Below, piece by piece: positions 25,801-35,341 of a DNA stretch of 64,000 nucleotides (position 1 is its first letter; each line of letters begins with the position of its first letter). The notes under the pieces are model-generated. The model had not been told where the DNA came from. It saw nothing but the letters and a program-made list of their open reading frames with translations, and did no database searches. The DNA comes from Kutzneria buriramensis (GTDB lineage: Bacteria > Actinomycetota > Actinomycetes > Mycobacteriales > Pseudonocardiaceae), in assembly GCF_003387475.1 (NCBI RefSeq), contig NZ_QUNO01000016.1, positions 124,001-188,000 on the forward strand. The letters are read 5' to 3'. The position numbers and the translations under genes were made by a program.

Positions 25801-28233
25801 TCAACCGGCTACTGTACCGTTCTTGAGGTCAACAGTGAGTCGCCGGTCGGCCACCGAGCGTCCGACCTCCAGCCGGTGCGGACCGGCCGCCTCCCGCCAG
25901 CCGCCGTCCCGCCACACCTGGGCGGAGCGCCTCGGCACGGTGATCACCGCGGTGGCCCGCTCGCCGGGACCGGCGGCCACCGCCGCGAACCCGGCCAGCC
26001 AGCGCGCCGGCCGTTCCGGATCGGCCTCCGCCGGCGCCAGATAGGCCTGCACGATCTCGCGGCCGCGCCGGGTTCCAAAATTCCGCACCGTGACCGTCGC
26101 CGTGCCGAGAATGTCCTCAGTGGACGCCGGTGTGAATTCGACCGATTCGTACGCCCATTCCGTGTAGCCGATTCCGTGCCCGAACCAGTAGGCCGGCTCG
26201 ACGTCCGAACGCAGCCACGCCCGGTAGCCGATGAAAACGCCCTCGTCGTAGCCGAGGACTCCGTCGGCCGGCGTCACGTTCAGCACCGGAGCGTCCTCGG
26301 TCCGCTTCGGCCACGTCGTCGGCAGGCGGCCGCCGGGCTCCTCGCGGCCCAGCAGGACGTCGGCCAGCGCGCCGCCGGCCGCCTGTCCCGGGAACCAGGT
26401 CAGCAGCACCGCCGCCACGTCGTCGGCCCACGGCATCTCCACCGGCGAGCCCGCGTTCACCACGACGACCGTGTTCGGGTTCGCGGCGGCGACCCGTCGG
26501 ACGAGTTCGTCCTGCGGACCCGGCAGCGCCAGCGTCGTGCGGTCGAAGCCCTCGCTCTCGCTCTGGTCGGTCGTGCCCACCACGATCACTGCCACATCGG
26601 CGTCCCGGGCGACGGCCACCGCCCGCTCGATCCGGCGCTCCGCATCGGCTTCCGGTCCACTGTGGCCAAGGGTGAGGGCGATCCACACGTACTTGTTGAT
26701 GCCGCGTTCGAGGCCGAGCGGCGTCAGGCGGAAGCTCACCTCGACCGGCTCCCCCGCCGGCAGTTCCAGGTCGAAACGCCGTTCCCGCGGGTTCAGCACC
26801 GCCGTGAACGGGTCGTCGCCCGCGGGCTGGTTCGAGCCGTCGAACAGGACCGTGCCGCCGACTTCGAGCCGGGCCTCGCCGAGGCCGATGAACCCGAACG
26901 TCTGCGGGCCGGACTCGACCGGTGTGAACGTGCCGGCGATCTCCACGGATCGCACTCGTTGTGGATCCACGCCTGCCGGCGCCTCGCCTATCCACCGGAT
27001 CTCGCCGCGTTCCAGCGGTCCGGTCGCCACCTCGTCGCCGTCGCCGTCCCGCGCGATCCAGCGGAGTTCCGCGTTGTCCCCCAAGGGAGGCAGCTGCGTT
27101 CGCGGGTCCGCGCCGAGCTCGTACACCACCGGCAGCGCCTCCCGCAGGCCGTCCAGCGGGGAGATCACCTCCGACGGGTAGACCACCGCGCTGCCGCCGC
27201 CGAGGATCCGGGCGTCCCTCGCCGCGCCGCCGAGCACTGCGACTTTTGCCGCCTTCGTTGCGTCCAGCGGGAGCAATCCCGCCTTGTTGTGCAGCAGCAC
27301 GAAGGACCGCGCCGCCACCTCACGCGCCAGGCTGTCGCCGTCGATCGGCTCCGGCAGAGTCGTGACCGCCGGTTCGAAGCCGTCCAGGACTCCGACGCGG
27401 GCCGCCAGCACCAGCACCCGGCGGACCATCGCGTCCACCACGTCCGCCGGCACCTTGCCGTCACGGACCGCCTGCGCGAGCTTCGGCCCGAACGGCGTGA
27501 TCGGGCCCGGCATCGCCACGTCCAGACCGCCCAGCGCCGCCCGCTCCGTGTGCCGGGTCGCCGTCCAGTCCGACACGATGAAGCCGTCGAATCCCCATTC
27601 CTCGCGCAGGATCCCGTTCTGCAGCGGGCCGTGCTCGGTCATCGTCGTGCCGTTGACCGAGTTGTACGCCGCCATGACGCCCCACGGCCGCGCCTGCCGC
27701 ACGATGATCTCGAACGGCGCCAGGTACAGCTCCCGCAGCGTCCGCTCGTCCACCCGGACGTCCACCGTGTACCGCTGCGTCTCCGAGTCGTTGGCGACGA
27801 AGTGCTTCACCGTCGTCGCCACGCCGCCGTCCTGCACGCCCCGGACGTAGCCCGCGCCCACCAGGCCCGTCAGCAGCGGATCCTCGGAGTAGCACTCGAA
27901 ATGCCGGCCACCCAACGGCGTCCGGTGCAGGTTCACCGTCGGCGCCAGCAGCACGTGCACGCCCTTGCGGCGCGCCTCCTGCGCCAGCAGCCGGCCCACC
28001 CGCCGCGCCAGTTCCGGATCCCAACAGGCCGCCAGCGCCGTCGGGCTAGGCAGCGCCACCGACGGGTCCTCCGGCGTCGCCCGCGTGCCCCGGACGCCGA
28101 TCGGACCGTCGGACATCACCAGCGACCCCAGCCCGATCTCCGGCACCGCGGGGAGCGCCCAGCGGTCATGTCCCGCCAGCAGGGCCGCCTTCGTGTCAAG
28201 ATCCAGTCGCGTCACCAGCTCGTCGAGATCCAT
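25801..28233 (-). CDS. Glycoside hydrolase family 3 beta-glucosidase with PA14 insert
   Basis: 810 aa. GH3 N-domain with VKHFVANDSE and nucleophile Asp222 in GFIVSDWTATR; GH3 C-domain (AVIVVGTTDQSESEGFDRTT); a PA14-like carbohydrate-binding insert about residues 375-500 (IAGTFTPVESGPQTFGFIGL); a fibronectin-III-like C-terminal domain (TATVTVRNFGTRRGREIVQ). No signal peptide, so probably intracellular hydrolysis of imported oligosaccharides. The ATG at 28233 lies inside the 3' end of the upstream gene (38-bp overlap). No sugar transporter adjoins it. Confidence 0.94.
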   Translation of the reverse strand: MDLDELVTRLDLDTKAALLAGHDRWALPAVPEIGLGSLVMSDGPIGVRGTRATPEDPSVALPSPTALAACWDPELARRVGRLLAQEARRKGVHVLLAPTVNLHRTPLGGRHFECYSEDPLLTGLVGAGYVRGVQDGGVATTVKHFVANDSETQRYTVDVRVDERTLRELYLAPFEIIVRQARPWGVMAAYNSVNGTTMTEHGPLQNGILREEWGFDGFIVSDWTATRHTERAALGGLDVAMPGPITPFGPKLAQAVRDGKVPADVVDAMVRRVLVLAARVGVLDGFEPAVTTLPEPIDGDSLAREVAARSFVLLHNKAGLLPLDATKAAKVAVLGGAARDARILGGGSAVVYPSEVISPLDGLREALPVVYELGADPRTQLPPLGDNAELRWIARDGDGDEVATGPLERGEIRWIGEAPAGVDPQRVRSVEIAGTFTPVESGPQTFGFIGLGEARLEVGGTVLFDGSNQPAGDDPFTAVLNPRERRFDLELPAGEPVEVSFRLTPLGLERGINKYVWIALTLGHSGPEADAERRIERAVAVARDADVAVIVVGTTDQSESEGFDRTTLALPGPQDELVRRVAAANPNTVVVVNAGSPVEMPWADDVAAVLLTWFPGQAAGGALADVLLGREEPGGRLPTTWPKRTEDAPVLNVTPADGVLGYDEGVFIGYRAWLRSDVEPAYWFGHGIGYTEWAYESVEFTPASTEDILGTATVTVRNFGTRRGREIVQAYLAPAEADPERPARWLAGFAAVAAGPGERATAVITVPRRSAQVWRDGGWREAAGPHRLEVGRSVADRRLTVDLKNGTVAG

Positions 28234-30193
28234 GCCACCACCCTGCCACGACCGCCCACCACGGCCGACCCTCCAACAGGCGCACCAGCCGGAACAGCCG
28301 CCCGATCCGGCGGCGCAGATAGGGATGGCGGCGGACCAGAGCCTTCCTGGCCGCGCGGCGGCTGTGGTCGCCGAGCACCATCGCCATCAGAACGAACAGC
28401 TGCCGGGTCGCGGCCGGGTCGTACCGCCCCCGCTCCGCCAGCCCGATCATCACCTCGATCGCCTTCGCCCCGAAGACCCGGTCCCGCATGATGTGGCCGA
28501 ACAGGGCCCGAGTGAGCGCCGTGGCTGCCGTCCGGTCCACCTCCGCCGGCTCCGGGAACGCGAATCCCGCGCTGCGGCCCAACCCCACGATCTGCCAGCC
28601 GACCGACAGGGCCACCACGCGTTGGCCGTCCCACTCGTACGGAGAGCACAGCCACCGGCACATCGTCTGTAGCACCGGCACCTGGTTGCGGCCGTGAACC
28701 CGGATCGTCATCACGGCCCAGATCACCGCGTCCAGCAGGTGCTTCTTGTCCGTGTCGGCGATCCGTTCCAGCCGGTCCAGCCCGTCCTTCACCGGCCGCG
28801 TGCCGTACATCAGCCCGAGCACCATGGCCGCCGTGAGCTTGCGCCGCACCCCGTCCGGGGCGTCGATCCACCGGTCCAGCGTCTCGTCGACCAGCCTCTG
28901 CCGGTCGAAATGGCCGGCGAGCAAGGCGAGTGTGACCGCGGCGAACACGCGTTCGTCCTTACGGGCGCCGCCCGCGAGAGTGGTGAGGTGCCGCAGCGGA
29001 TCGTTGGCCGGGACGTCGAGGATCACCGTGCACAGCGCCGGCGCGCCCTGCGCGGGCTCCGCCGAGTCCACCATCCACTGTACGAGCGTCGACTGCAACG
29101 CCGGGTACTGCGCCCAGGCGTGTCTGACCAGGGCCCTGGCCCAGTCCTGACGCCGGAACCGCACCGTCTCCTCGGTCAGCGTGCTGTAGCGCGGGTGTTC
29201 TCGCTTGTCGACGGTCGCGCCGATGGTGTCCAACAGGTTGTCCCGGGCGAATGTGAACACGCGGCGGGGCCGGGGTGCCCGGTCCGCGGGGAGCTCCGCC
29301 GCACGGACGGCGAGTTCCAGCTTCTCGGCGGCCGCGAAGACGATGTCGGCGGACATGTTCTCCAGCACTGCAACCGCGACCATGACCGTGTACTCGGTCA
29401 TCCAGCGCTCCGACTCGAACCATTTGCGGACGGCCTGTGCCAACTCCTCGCCGAACATCTCGAGCGCCTCGCCCTCGCTGAGCTCGCCGCTTGCCTGACG
29501 CGTCGCGAGATCCGCGGCCTGCACCGCCTTGCGGGGCGTGGTGCCGGCACGCAGGGCCGCCCCGAACGTCTCGTCCAGCACCCGCAGCGGCTTGTCCTCC
29601 GCCGGCGCGCAGACGTCCCGGATCTGCTTGCACGCCAAGTCCATCGCATCCGGCGCGCCGAGGAAGACCACCTTCTGGCGTAGTGCGTTCGGCACCTCGT
29701 CCGGATGCTCGATCAGCAACACCAGGTATCCCTCGGCCGCCACCACGGCGTCGACGGCCTGCCGAAACGCGAGTTCGTCGAACCTACGCCGGGCGGCCCA
29801 CACGTACCCGCCGCGGCGTGGCAGCTCGTCGGCTCGCACGCTGTCGAGGCGGCGGATCGGGTTGAGGTGCACCGTCTTCGCCGACAGTTCCGTCTCCAGC
29901 AACCGCAGCGCCGCGATCTCCCAGCCGTTGCCCCGGCCGGCGAGCAACGTGACGCGCTCCTCCCGCAGGTCGCGACGTGCCCGCTCAATTCCGTCGCGTG
30001 GCACGTAGAGCTCGCGGGCAGCGCGCCGGTCGCCGCGGGTCGGTGTGCACGCCACGAGCTCGGGCTCCGTCGGCCACAGCGACATCGTGACGCCGCCGTT
30101 GATCGTCTGCGCCTGCACCCCGTGGTTCACGTCCGTCTTGACGGTCGTGGTGGTGGGCTCCGGACCGGTGTCGATCGGGATGAACTCGCTCAT
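28196..30193 (-). CDS. STAND-like large protein with degenerate P-loop
   Basis: 665 aa from the ATG at 30193, preceded by GGGAGG. The N-terminal 40 residues (VNHGVQAQTINGGV) resemble the linker motif seen before ATPase modules in actinobacterial signalling proteins. A nucleotide-binding-like core follows (VTLLAGRGNGWEIAALRLLE; VLLIEHPDEVPN), but the loop GRGNGWE lacks the Walker A lysine. The remaining 450 residues are predicted alpha-helical, possibly HEAT/armadillo-like repeats (LLDAVIWAVMTIRVHG...). No trans-membrane segment until a short hydrophobic stretch near the C-terminus (RPWWAVVAGWWHG). Function unknown; a conflict or signalling role is only an inference. Confidence 0.7.
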   Translation of the reverse strand: MSEFIPIDTGPEPTTTTVKTDVNHGVQAQTINGGVTMSLWPTEPELVACTPTRGDRRAARELYVPRDGIERARRDLREERVTLLAGRGNGWEIAALRLLETELSAKTVHLNPIRRLDSVRADELPRRGGYVWAARRRFDELAFRQAVDAVVAAEGYLVLLIEHPDEVPNALRQKVVFLGAPDAMDLACKQIRDVCAPAEDKPLRVLDETFGAALRAGTTPRKAVQAADLATRQASGELSEGEALEMFGEELAQAVRKWFESERWMTEYTVMVAVAVLENMSADIVFAAAEKLELAVRAAELPADRAPRPRRVFTFARDNLLDTIGATVDKREHPRYSTLTEETVRFRRQDWARALVRHAWAQYPALQSTLVQWMVDSAEPAQGAPALCTVILDVPANDPLRHLTTLAGGARKDERVFAAVTLALLAGHFDRQRLVDETLDRWIDAPDGVRRKLTAAMVLGLMYGTRPVKDGLDRLERIADTDKKHLLDAVIWAVMTIRVHGRNQVPVLQTMCRWLCSPYEWDGQRVVALSVGWQIVGLGRSAGFAFPEPAEVDRTAATALTRALFGHIMRDRVFGAKAIEVMIGLAERGRYDPAATRQLFVLMAMVLGDHSRRAARKALVRRHPYLRRRIGRLFRLVRLLEGRPWWAVVAGWWHGSRRAGDATGS

Positions 30194-30542
30194 CGAACCT
30201 CCCGCGGCGCGAACGATGGCGGAGAGTCTGCGGTCCGTGACCGCGCAGGTCTCCCCGAAATGCGGGACTGGCCACGGCAGTTGTCGGCGCGAAAGGCGTT
30301 TCGCTCTGCCCGGCCGTAACTTGCGCGCCACCGCCGACTACCAGCCGCAAACGCTGCCCTTCACTCCGAAGGCAGCGTGACCTCCCCGCTCGGCACTGTC
30401 ACCAGGGAAAACGCCGGCCCGCTGTACGTCGGCGGCGAGTACGCGGTATCGGAGCTGGCCGACGTCGTTCCGCCGGACACGCGGCATCGCCAGCCTCACC
30501 CCCGCCGAGGCGAAGGCGCTGCACGACGGCGCGGCCGTAGCG
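30194..30542. other. Intergenic region with possible remnants of the ABC gene
   Basis: The first 150 bp should hold the promoter for the minus-strand STAND-like gene. From about 30470 an in-frame string (RTRGIASLTPAEAKALHDGA) leads without a stop into the ABC remnant, but it has no start or ribosome site. I see no independent gene. Confidence 0.5.
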
Positions 30543-31351
30543 GTGCTGGAAACGGTGCGCCGCAAGGTGACCCGGACCCTGGTCCTGGAGCTGAACGCGG
30601 CGCGCGTGACGGGCCGGCTGTCCGGCGCGGATCCCACGCAGCGCTGCGGCCGGACGGTCGCGCTGGTGGGCGGGAACGGGTCCGGCAGGACCACGCTGGC
30701 CAAGCTGATCGCCGGGCTGTACCGGCCGGCGACCGGCTCGATCGACCGGGACGGCGCGGATGTAGCCCAGATCTCACCCGATGCGGTGACGGATCGGGTG
30801 GTGATGGTGCCGCAGGACGCGGTGCGGTGGCCGCACACCGCCCGCGCCAACGTCCGCATCGGCCGGCACGACCGGGACGCCCGGGCGGCCGGGCGCTGCG
30901 GTCGGCGGCCGCGCCGGCCCGCGCGGACGAGGTCGTCGCGGACCTGCCGAACGGGTGGGAAACCGTGCTGTCCAAGTACTTCCGGGGCGGCCGGGAGCTG
31001 TCCGGCGGGCAGTGGCAGCGGTTGGCGGTGGCGCGCGGGATCTTCCGGGACGCGCCGGTGCTGATCTGTGACGAGCCGACCGCGCCGCTGGACGCCGAGG
31101 CGGAGTTCGCGGTCTACGAGACGCTGCGCGAACTGGCCGGCGGACGGACGGTCGTGCTGATCACGCACCGGCTCGCCGGCGTCCGGGACGCCGGCTGGAT
31201 TTACTTGCCGCACAAGGGAAAGGTGGTGGAACAGGGCACACATGCGGGGCTGGTCAACGCAGGCGGCCGGTACGCGGAGTCGTATTCCTTGCAGGCCCGG
31301 GCGTACACCTGTGACGCCCCCGACAGAGACGTGCGGGTGAACAACGGGTAA
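30543..31351 (+). pseudogene. ABC transporter ATP-binding domain remnant, frameshifted
   Basis: Frame from 30543 gives the N-terminal half of an ABC ATPase (TVALVGGNGSGRTTLAKLIA, then VVMVPQDAVRWPHTARANVR); around 30880-30905 homology switches to another frame, continuing DEVVADLPNGWETVLSKYF, signature LSGGQWQRLAVARG, Walker B VLICDEPTAPLDAEA and the switch ITHRLAG to TAA at 31351. The change corresponds to a net one-base loss in a GGGCGGCCGGG-rich tract. Walker A has Arg instead of Lys (GSGRTT), consistent with decay. The membrane domain expected in front of such NBDs is missing. A sequencing error could mimic the shift, but not the Lys loss. Confidence 0.8.
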
Positions 31352-31453
31352 AGTAGGCCGTCGGCCCGCGACGGTGAACAAGATCGTTGCTCGTCCACTG
31401 TGGACTGAGCTAACCGGTGCGCCGGGCTACCCGGCACCTCGGAGAGGCTTGAA

Positions 31454-34400
31454 TTGACCGCAGTTCAGGATCCGCGCGTTCTTGTTCGGAACGCGGTGTT
31501 CACCACGCGTGGGGCGGCCCCGGCCCGCACGCTGCTCGACGTCTTCAACGAGACCGCGCGTCGGCACCCCGCCGCCGCAGCCGTCGACGACGGCGCCACC
31601 ATGCTCAGCTACCGCGCGCTGGCGACCGAGGTCGACCGGCTGCGCGAGGTGCTCGCCGGACACGGCATCGGCGTCGGCGACCGCATCGGCGTGCGTGCGC
31701 CGTCGGGCACCGTCGACCTCTACGTCAGCATCCTGGCCGTGCTCGCCGCCGGCGCCGCCTACGTGCCGGTGGACTTCGAGGACCCGCAGGAGCGGGCCGA
31801 CCTCGTCTTCGGCGAGGCGGACGTGTGCGCGGTGATCGGCGCCGACCGCGAGGTGTCGGTCGTCGGCACCCCGATGGGCGTGCTCGGCGCGCCGGGCCTG
31901 GACGACGACGCGTGGATCATCTTCACGTCCGGCTCCACCGGCAAGCCGAAGGGCGTCGCGGTGTCGCACCGCGCGGCGGCCGCGTTCGTGGACGCCGAGG
32001 CGGAGCTGTTCCTGGTCGACGAGCCGATCGGCCCCGGCGACCGGGTGCTGGCCGGCCTGTCGGTGGCGTTCGACGCCTCCTGCGAGGAGATGTGGCTGGC
32101 CTGGCGCCACGGCGCGTGCCTGGTGCCGGCGCCCCGCGCGCTGGTGCGCACCGGCATCGACCTGGGCCCGTGGCTGGTGGAGCGGGAGATCACCGTCGTC
32201 TCCACCGTGCCGACGCTGGCCGCGCTGTGGCCGGCGGAGGCGCTGGACGAGGTCCGGCTGCTCATCTTCGGCGGCGAGGCCTGCCCGCCGGAGCTGGCCG
32301 AGCGGGTCGCCGTCGAGGGCCGCGAGGTGTGGAACACCTACGGCCCGACCGAGGCGACCGTGGTGGCCTGCGCCGCGCAGCTGACCGGCGAGGGCCCGGT
32401 GCGCATCGGTCTGCCGCTGGACGGCTGGGAGCTGGCCGTGGTGGACCAGCAGGGCGAGCTCGTCGGCATGGGCGAGCAGGGCGAGCTGGTCATCGGCGGC
32501 GTCGGCCTGGCCCGCTACCTGGACCGCGCCAAGGACGCCGAGAAGTACGCGCCGCTGCCGGCGATGGGCTGGGACCGCGCCTACCGCAGCGGTGACCTGG
32601 TCCGGGCCGAGCCGGAGGGCCTGCTGTTCGTCGGCCGCGCCGACGAGCAGGTCAAGCTGGGCGGCCGGCGGATCGAGCTGGGCGAGGTCGACGCGGCGCT
32701 CCAGGCGCTGCCGGGCGTCGCCGGCGCTGCCGCGGCCGTGCGCAACGGCACGCTGCTGGTCGGCTACGTCGTGCCGACCGCCGAGTTCGACCGCGAGGTC
32801 GCGCTGGAGCGGCTGCGCTCGGCGCTGCCGGCGGCGCTGGTGCCGCTGCTGGCCGAGGTCGAGACGCTGCCGACGCGGACGTCCGGCAAGGTGGACCGCA
32901 ACGCGCTGCCGTGGCCGCTGCCGCAGAGTGCCGACACCTCCAAGCTCGTGGGCACCGAGGCGTGGCTGGCCGAGCAGTGGGGCGCCGTGCTCGGTGTCGC
33001 GCCGGCCGAGGGCGACGCCGACTTCTTCGCCAGCGGTGGCAGCAGCCTGGCCGCGGCACGCCTGGTCGGACTGATCCGGGCCAAGCACCCGAGCGGCTCG
33101 GTCAGCGACATCTACCAGTTCCCGACGTTGCGGGCGATGGCCGCGCGGCTGGACGAGTTCGACGCCCGTGAGACGAAGGCCCGCACGGTCGCGCCGACGC
33201 CGCGGGCCGCGCAGGTCAAGCAGCTGCTGCTGATGCTGCCGCTGACCACGCTGATCGGCCTGCGTTGGACGGTGGCCGCGGCCGCCGGCAGCACGGTGCT
33301 GAACCTGCTGGGCGCGGCCTGGGCGCCGACGGTGCCGTGGTGGGCGATCGCGCTGGCGTGGCTGGTGCTGTTCCACCCGGCCGGTCGCGTCGCGGTCGCC
33401 GCCGGCGGCGCGCGGATGCTGCTGCGCAAGGTGAAGCCGGGCCGCTACCCGCGTGGCGGCAAGACGCACCTGCGGCTGTGGACCGCCGAGCAGCTGGCCA
33501 ACGTCACCGGGGCCACCAACCTCACCGGCGTGTGGCTGACCCGCTACGCCCGCGCGCTCGGCGTGAAGATCGCCGACGGCGTGGACCTGCACTCGCTGCC
33601 GCCCGTCACCGGCCTGCTCAAGATCGGCCGGGGCGCCGCGGTCGAGCCCGAGGTCGACCTGTCCGGCCACTGGCTGGACGGCGACGTGCTGCACGTCGGC
33701 AAGATCCGGATCGGCGCCGGCGCGACCGTCGGCACCCGCAGCACGCTGTTCCCGGGCGCCCGCATCGGCAAGCGCGCCGAGGTCGCGCCGGGCTCGGGCG
33801 TCACCGGCTCGGTGCCGGCCGGGCAGCGCTGGTCAGGCGTGCCGGCCACGCGTGACGGCAAGGCCACCCACCGGTGGCCGAGCAGCCGCCCGCCGCGCAA
33901 CCGTCGCTGGGCGTTCGCCTACAGCGCCGCCACCCTCGCCCTGGGCCTGCTGCCGGTCACCGCGGCGCTGCCCGGCCTCGCGATCGTGGCCCTGTTCCTG
34001 CGCGACACGCCCACGCTCGGGTCGGCGCTGCTCGCCGTGCCGGCGGCCACGGTGGCCTCGCTGGCCGCGTACGGGCTGCTGGTGCTGATCGGGGTCCGCC
34101 TCTGTTCTATCGGGCTGCGCGCCGGCTACCACCCCGTGTTCGGTCGGGTGGCGTGGCAGGCCTGGACCACCGAGCGCCTGATGAACATGGCCCGCACCAC
34201 GCTGTTCCCGCTGTACGCCAGCCTGTTCACGCCGGTGTGGCTGCGGGCGCTGGGCATGAAGGTCGGCCGCCGGGTCGAGGCCTCGACCGTGCTGGCGCTG
34301 CCGTCCATGACCACGGTCGGCGACGGCGCGTTCCTCGCCGACGACACCATGGTCGGCAGCTACGAGCTGGGCGGCGGCTGGCTGCGCATCGCCAACGCCC

Positions 34401-35341
34401 GCATCGGCAAGCGGGCCTTCCTGGGCAACTCCGGCATGACCGCGCCGGGCCGGGCGGTCCCGAAGCGCGGCCTGGTCGGCGTGCTGTCCTCGACGCCGAA
34501 GGGCGCCAAGGCCGGCAGCTCCTACCTGGGCATGCCCCCGATCAAGCTGCCGCGCGCGGTCGAGGACGGCGACCAGAGCCGCACCTTCGACCCGCCGACC
34601 AAGCTGGTGGTCGCCCGCGGCCTGGTGGAGATCTGCCGGGTGATCCCGGTGATGGCCTCGGTGGCGCTGGGCGTGCTGGCCCTGTTCGGCATCACCGGCC
34701 TGGCGAGCGTCCTGGGATCGGGCTTCGCCGGTGTGGCGAGCACGGCCGGTGTCAGCGGTGGCGCGGCCGTCGCCGGGTTCGCCGCCGCGGCGCTGCTCAG
34801 CGGCCTGGTGCTGATCGCCTGCGGCCTGGTCGCCGGCGCGGTCGCGGTGGCGGCGAAGTGGCTGCTGGTCGGCCGGTTCAAGGCCGTCGAGCACCCGCTG
34901 TGGAGCTCCTTCGTCTGGCGCAACGAGCTCGCCGACACGTTCGTCGAGGTCCTGGCGGTGCCGTGGCTGGCCGGGTCGGTCGCCGGCACGCCGGTGATGA
35001 ACGCCTGGCTGCGGGGTCTCGGGGCCCGGATCGGCCGCGGCGCGTGGGTCGAGACATACTGGTTGCCGGAGGCCGACCTGGTCAGCGTCGGCGTGGGTGC
35101 GACCGTGAACCGGGGGTGTGTGGTGCAGACCCACCTCTTCCATGATCGAATCATGCGCATGGACGACGTGACGTTGGCCGACGGCTCGACGCTCGGGCCG
35201 CACGGCATCGTGCTGCCCGGGGCGACCATCGGGGCTGGCACCACGGTGGGCCCGGCCTCGCTGGTGATGCGCGGCGAGAGCGTGCCGGCGAACACCCGCT
35301 GGCTGGGCAACCCGATCGCCGCGTGGAGCAAGCGCGGGTGA
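31454..35341 (+). CDS. Pls/PosA-family membrane NRPS (poly-epsilon-lysine-synthetase-like)
   Basis: 1295 aa; S. albulus Pls is of similar length. A domain about 20-490 ([26 protein letters not shown]), T domain with SGGSSL (Ser531), then six membrane helices (about 590-650, 815-880, 1065-1140) separating three soluble regions with hexapeptide-repeat patterns (IRIGAGATVGTRSTLFPG; HGIVLPGATIGAGTTVGP). No condensation or thioesterase domain, as in Pls, where the C-terminal soluble domains join monomers. Pocket read by hand is D-A-E-S-I-G-T-V-V; the Glu suits a basic amino acid. TTG start with GGAGAGG six bases upstream; a hairpin at 31416-31438 abuts that site. Predicted product: short poly-amino-acid of a diamino acid such as lysine. 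Confidence 0.92.
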   Translation: MTAVQDPRVLVRNAVFTTRGAAPARTLLDVFNETARRHPAAAAVDDGATMLSYRALATEVDRLREVLAGHGIGVGDRIGVRAPSGTVDLYVSILAVLAAGAAYVPVDFEDPQERADLVFGEADVCAVIGADREVSVVGTPMGVLGAPGLDDDAWIIFTSGSTGKPKGVAVSHRAAAAFVDAEAELFLVDEPIGPGDRVLAGLSVAFDASCEEMWLAWRHGACLVPAPRALVRTGIDLGPWLVEREITVVSTVPTLAALWPAEALDEVRLLIFGGEACPPELAERVAVEGREVWNTYGPTEATVVACAAQLTGEGPVRIGLPLDGWELAVVDQQGELVGMGEQGELVIGGVGLARYLDRAKDAEKYAPLPAMGWDRAYRSGDLVRAEPEGLLFVGRADEQVKLGGRRIELGEVDAALQALPGVAGAAAAVRNGTLLVGYVVPTAEFDREVALERLRSALPAALVPLLAEVETLPTRTSGKVDRNALPWPLPQSADTSKLVGTEAWLAEQWGAVLGVAPAEGDADFFASGGSSLAAARLVGLIRAKHPSGSVSDIYQFPTLRAMAARLDEFDARETKARTVAPTPRAAQVKQLLLMLPLTTLIGLRWTVAAAAGSTVLNLLGAAWAPTVPWWAIALAWLVLFHPAGRVAVAAGGARMLLRKVKPGRYPRGGKTHLRLWTAEQLANVTGATNLTGVWLTRYARALGVKIADGVDLHSLPPVTGLLKIGRGAAVEPEVDLSGHWLDGDVLHVGKIRIGAGATVGTRSTLFPGARIGKRAEVAPGSGVTGSVPAGQRWSGVPATRDGKATHRWPSSRPPRNRRWAFAYSAATLALGLLPVTAALPGLAIVALFLRDTPTLGSALLAVPAATVASLAAYGLLVLIGVRLCSIGLRAGYHPVFGRVAWQAWTTERLMNMARTTLFPLYASLFTPVWLRALGMKVGRRVEASTVLALPSMTTVGDGAFLADDTMVGSYELGGGWLRIANARIGKRAFLGNSGMTAPGRAVPKRGLVGVLSSTPKGAKAGSSYLGMPPIKLPRAVEDGDQSRTFDPPTKLVVARGLVEICRVIPVMASVALGVLALFGITGLASVLGSGFAGVASTAGVSGGAAVAGFAAAALLSGLVLIACGLVAGAVAVAAKWLLVGRFKAVEHPLWSSFVWRNELADTFVEVLAVPWLAGSVAGTPVMNAWLRGLGARIGRGAWVETYWLPEADLVSVGVGATVNRGCVVQTHLFHDRIMRMDDVTLADGSTLGPHGIVLPGATIGAGTTVGPASLVMRGESVPANTRWLGNPIAAWSKRG

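Noticed and set aside
31427-33694. A 755-codon open frame opposite the Pls-type gene
   Set aside because: Same kind of antisense shadow; the sense strand carries recognisable A and T domains.
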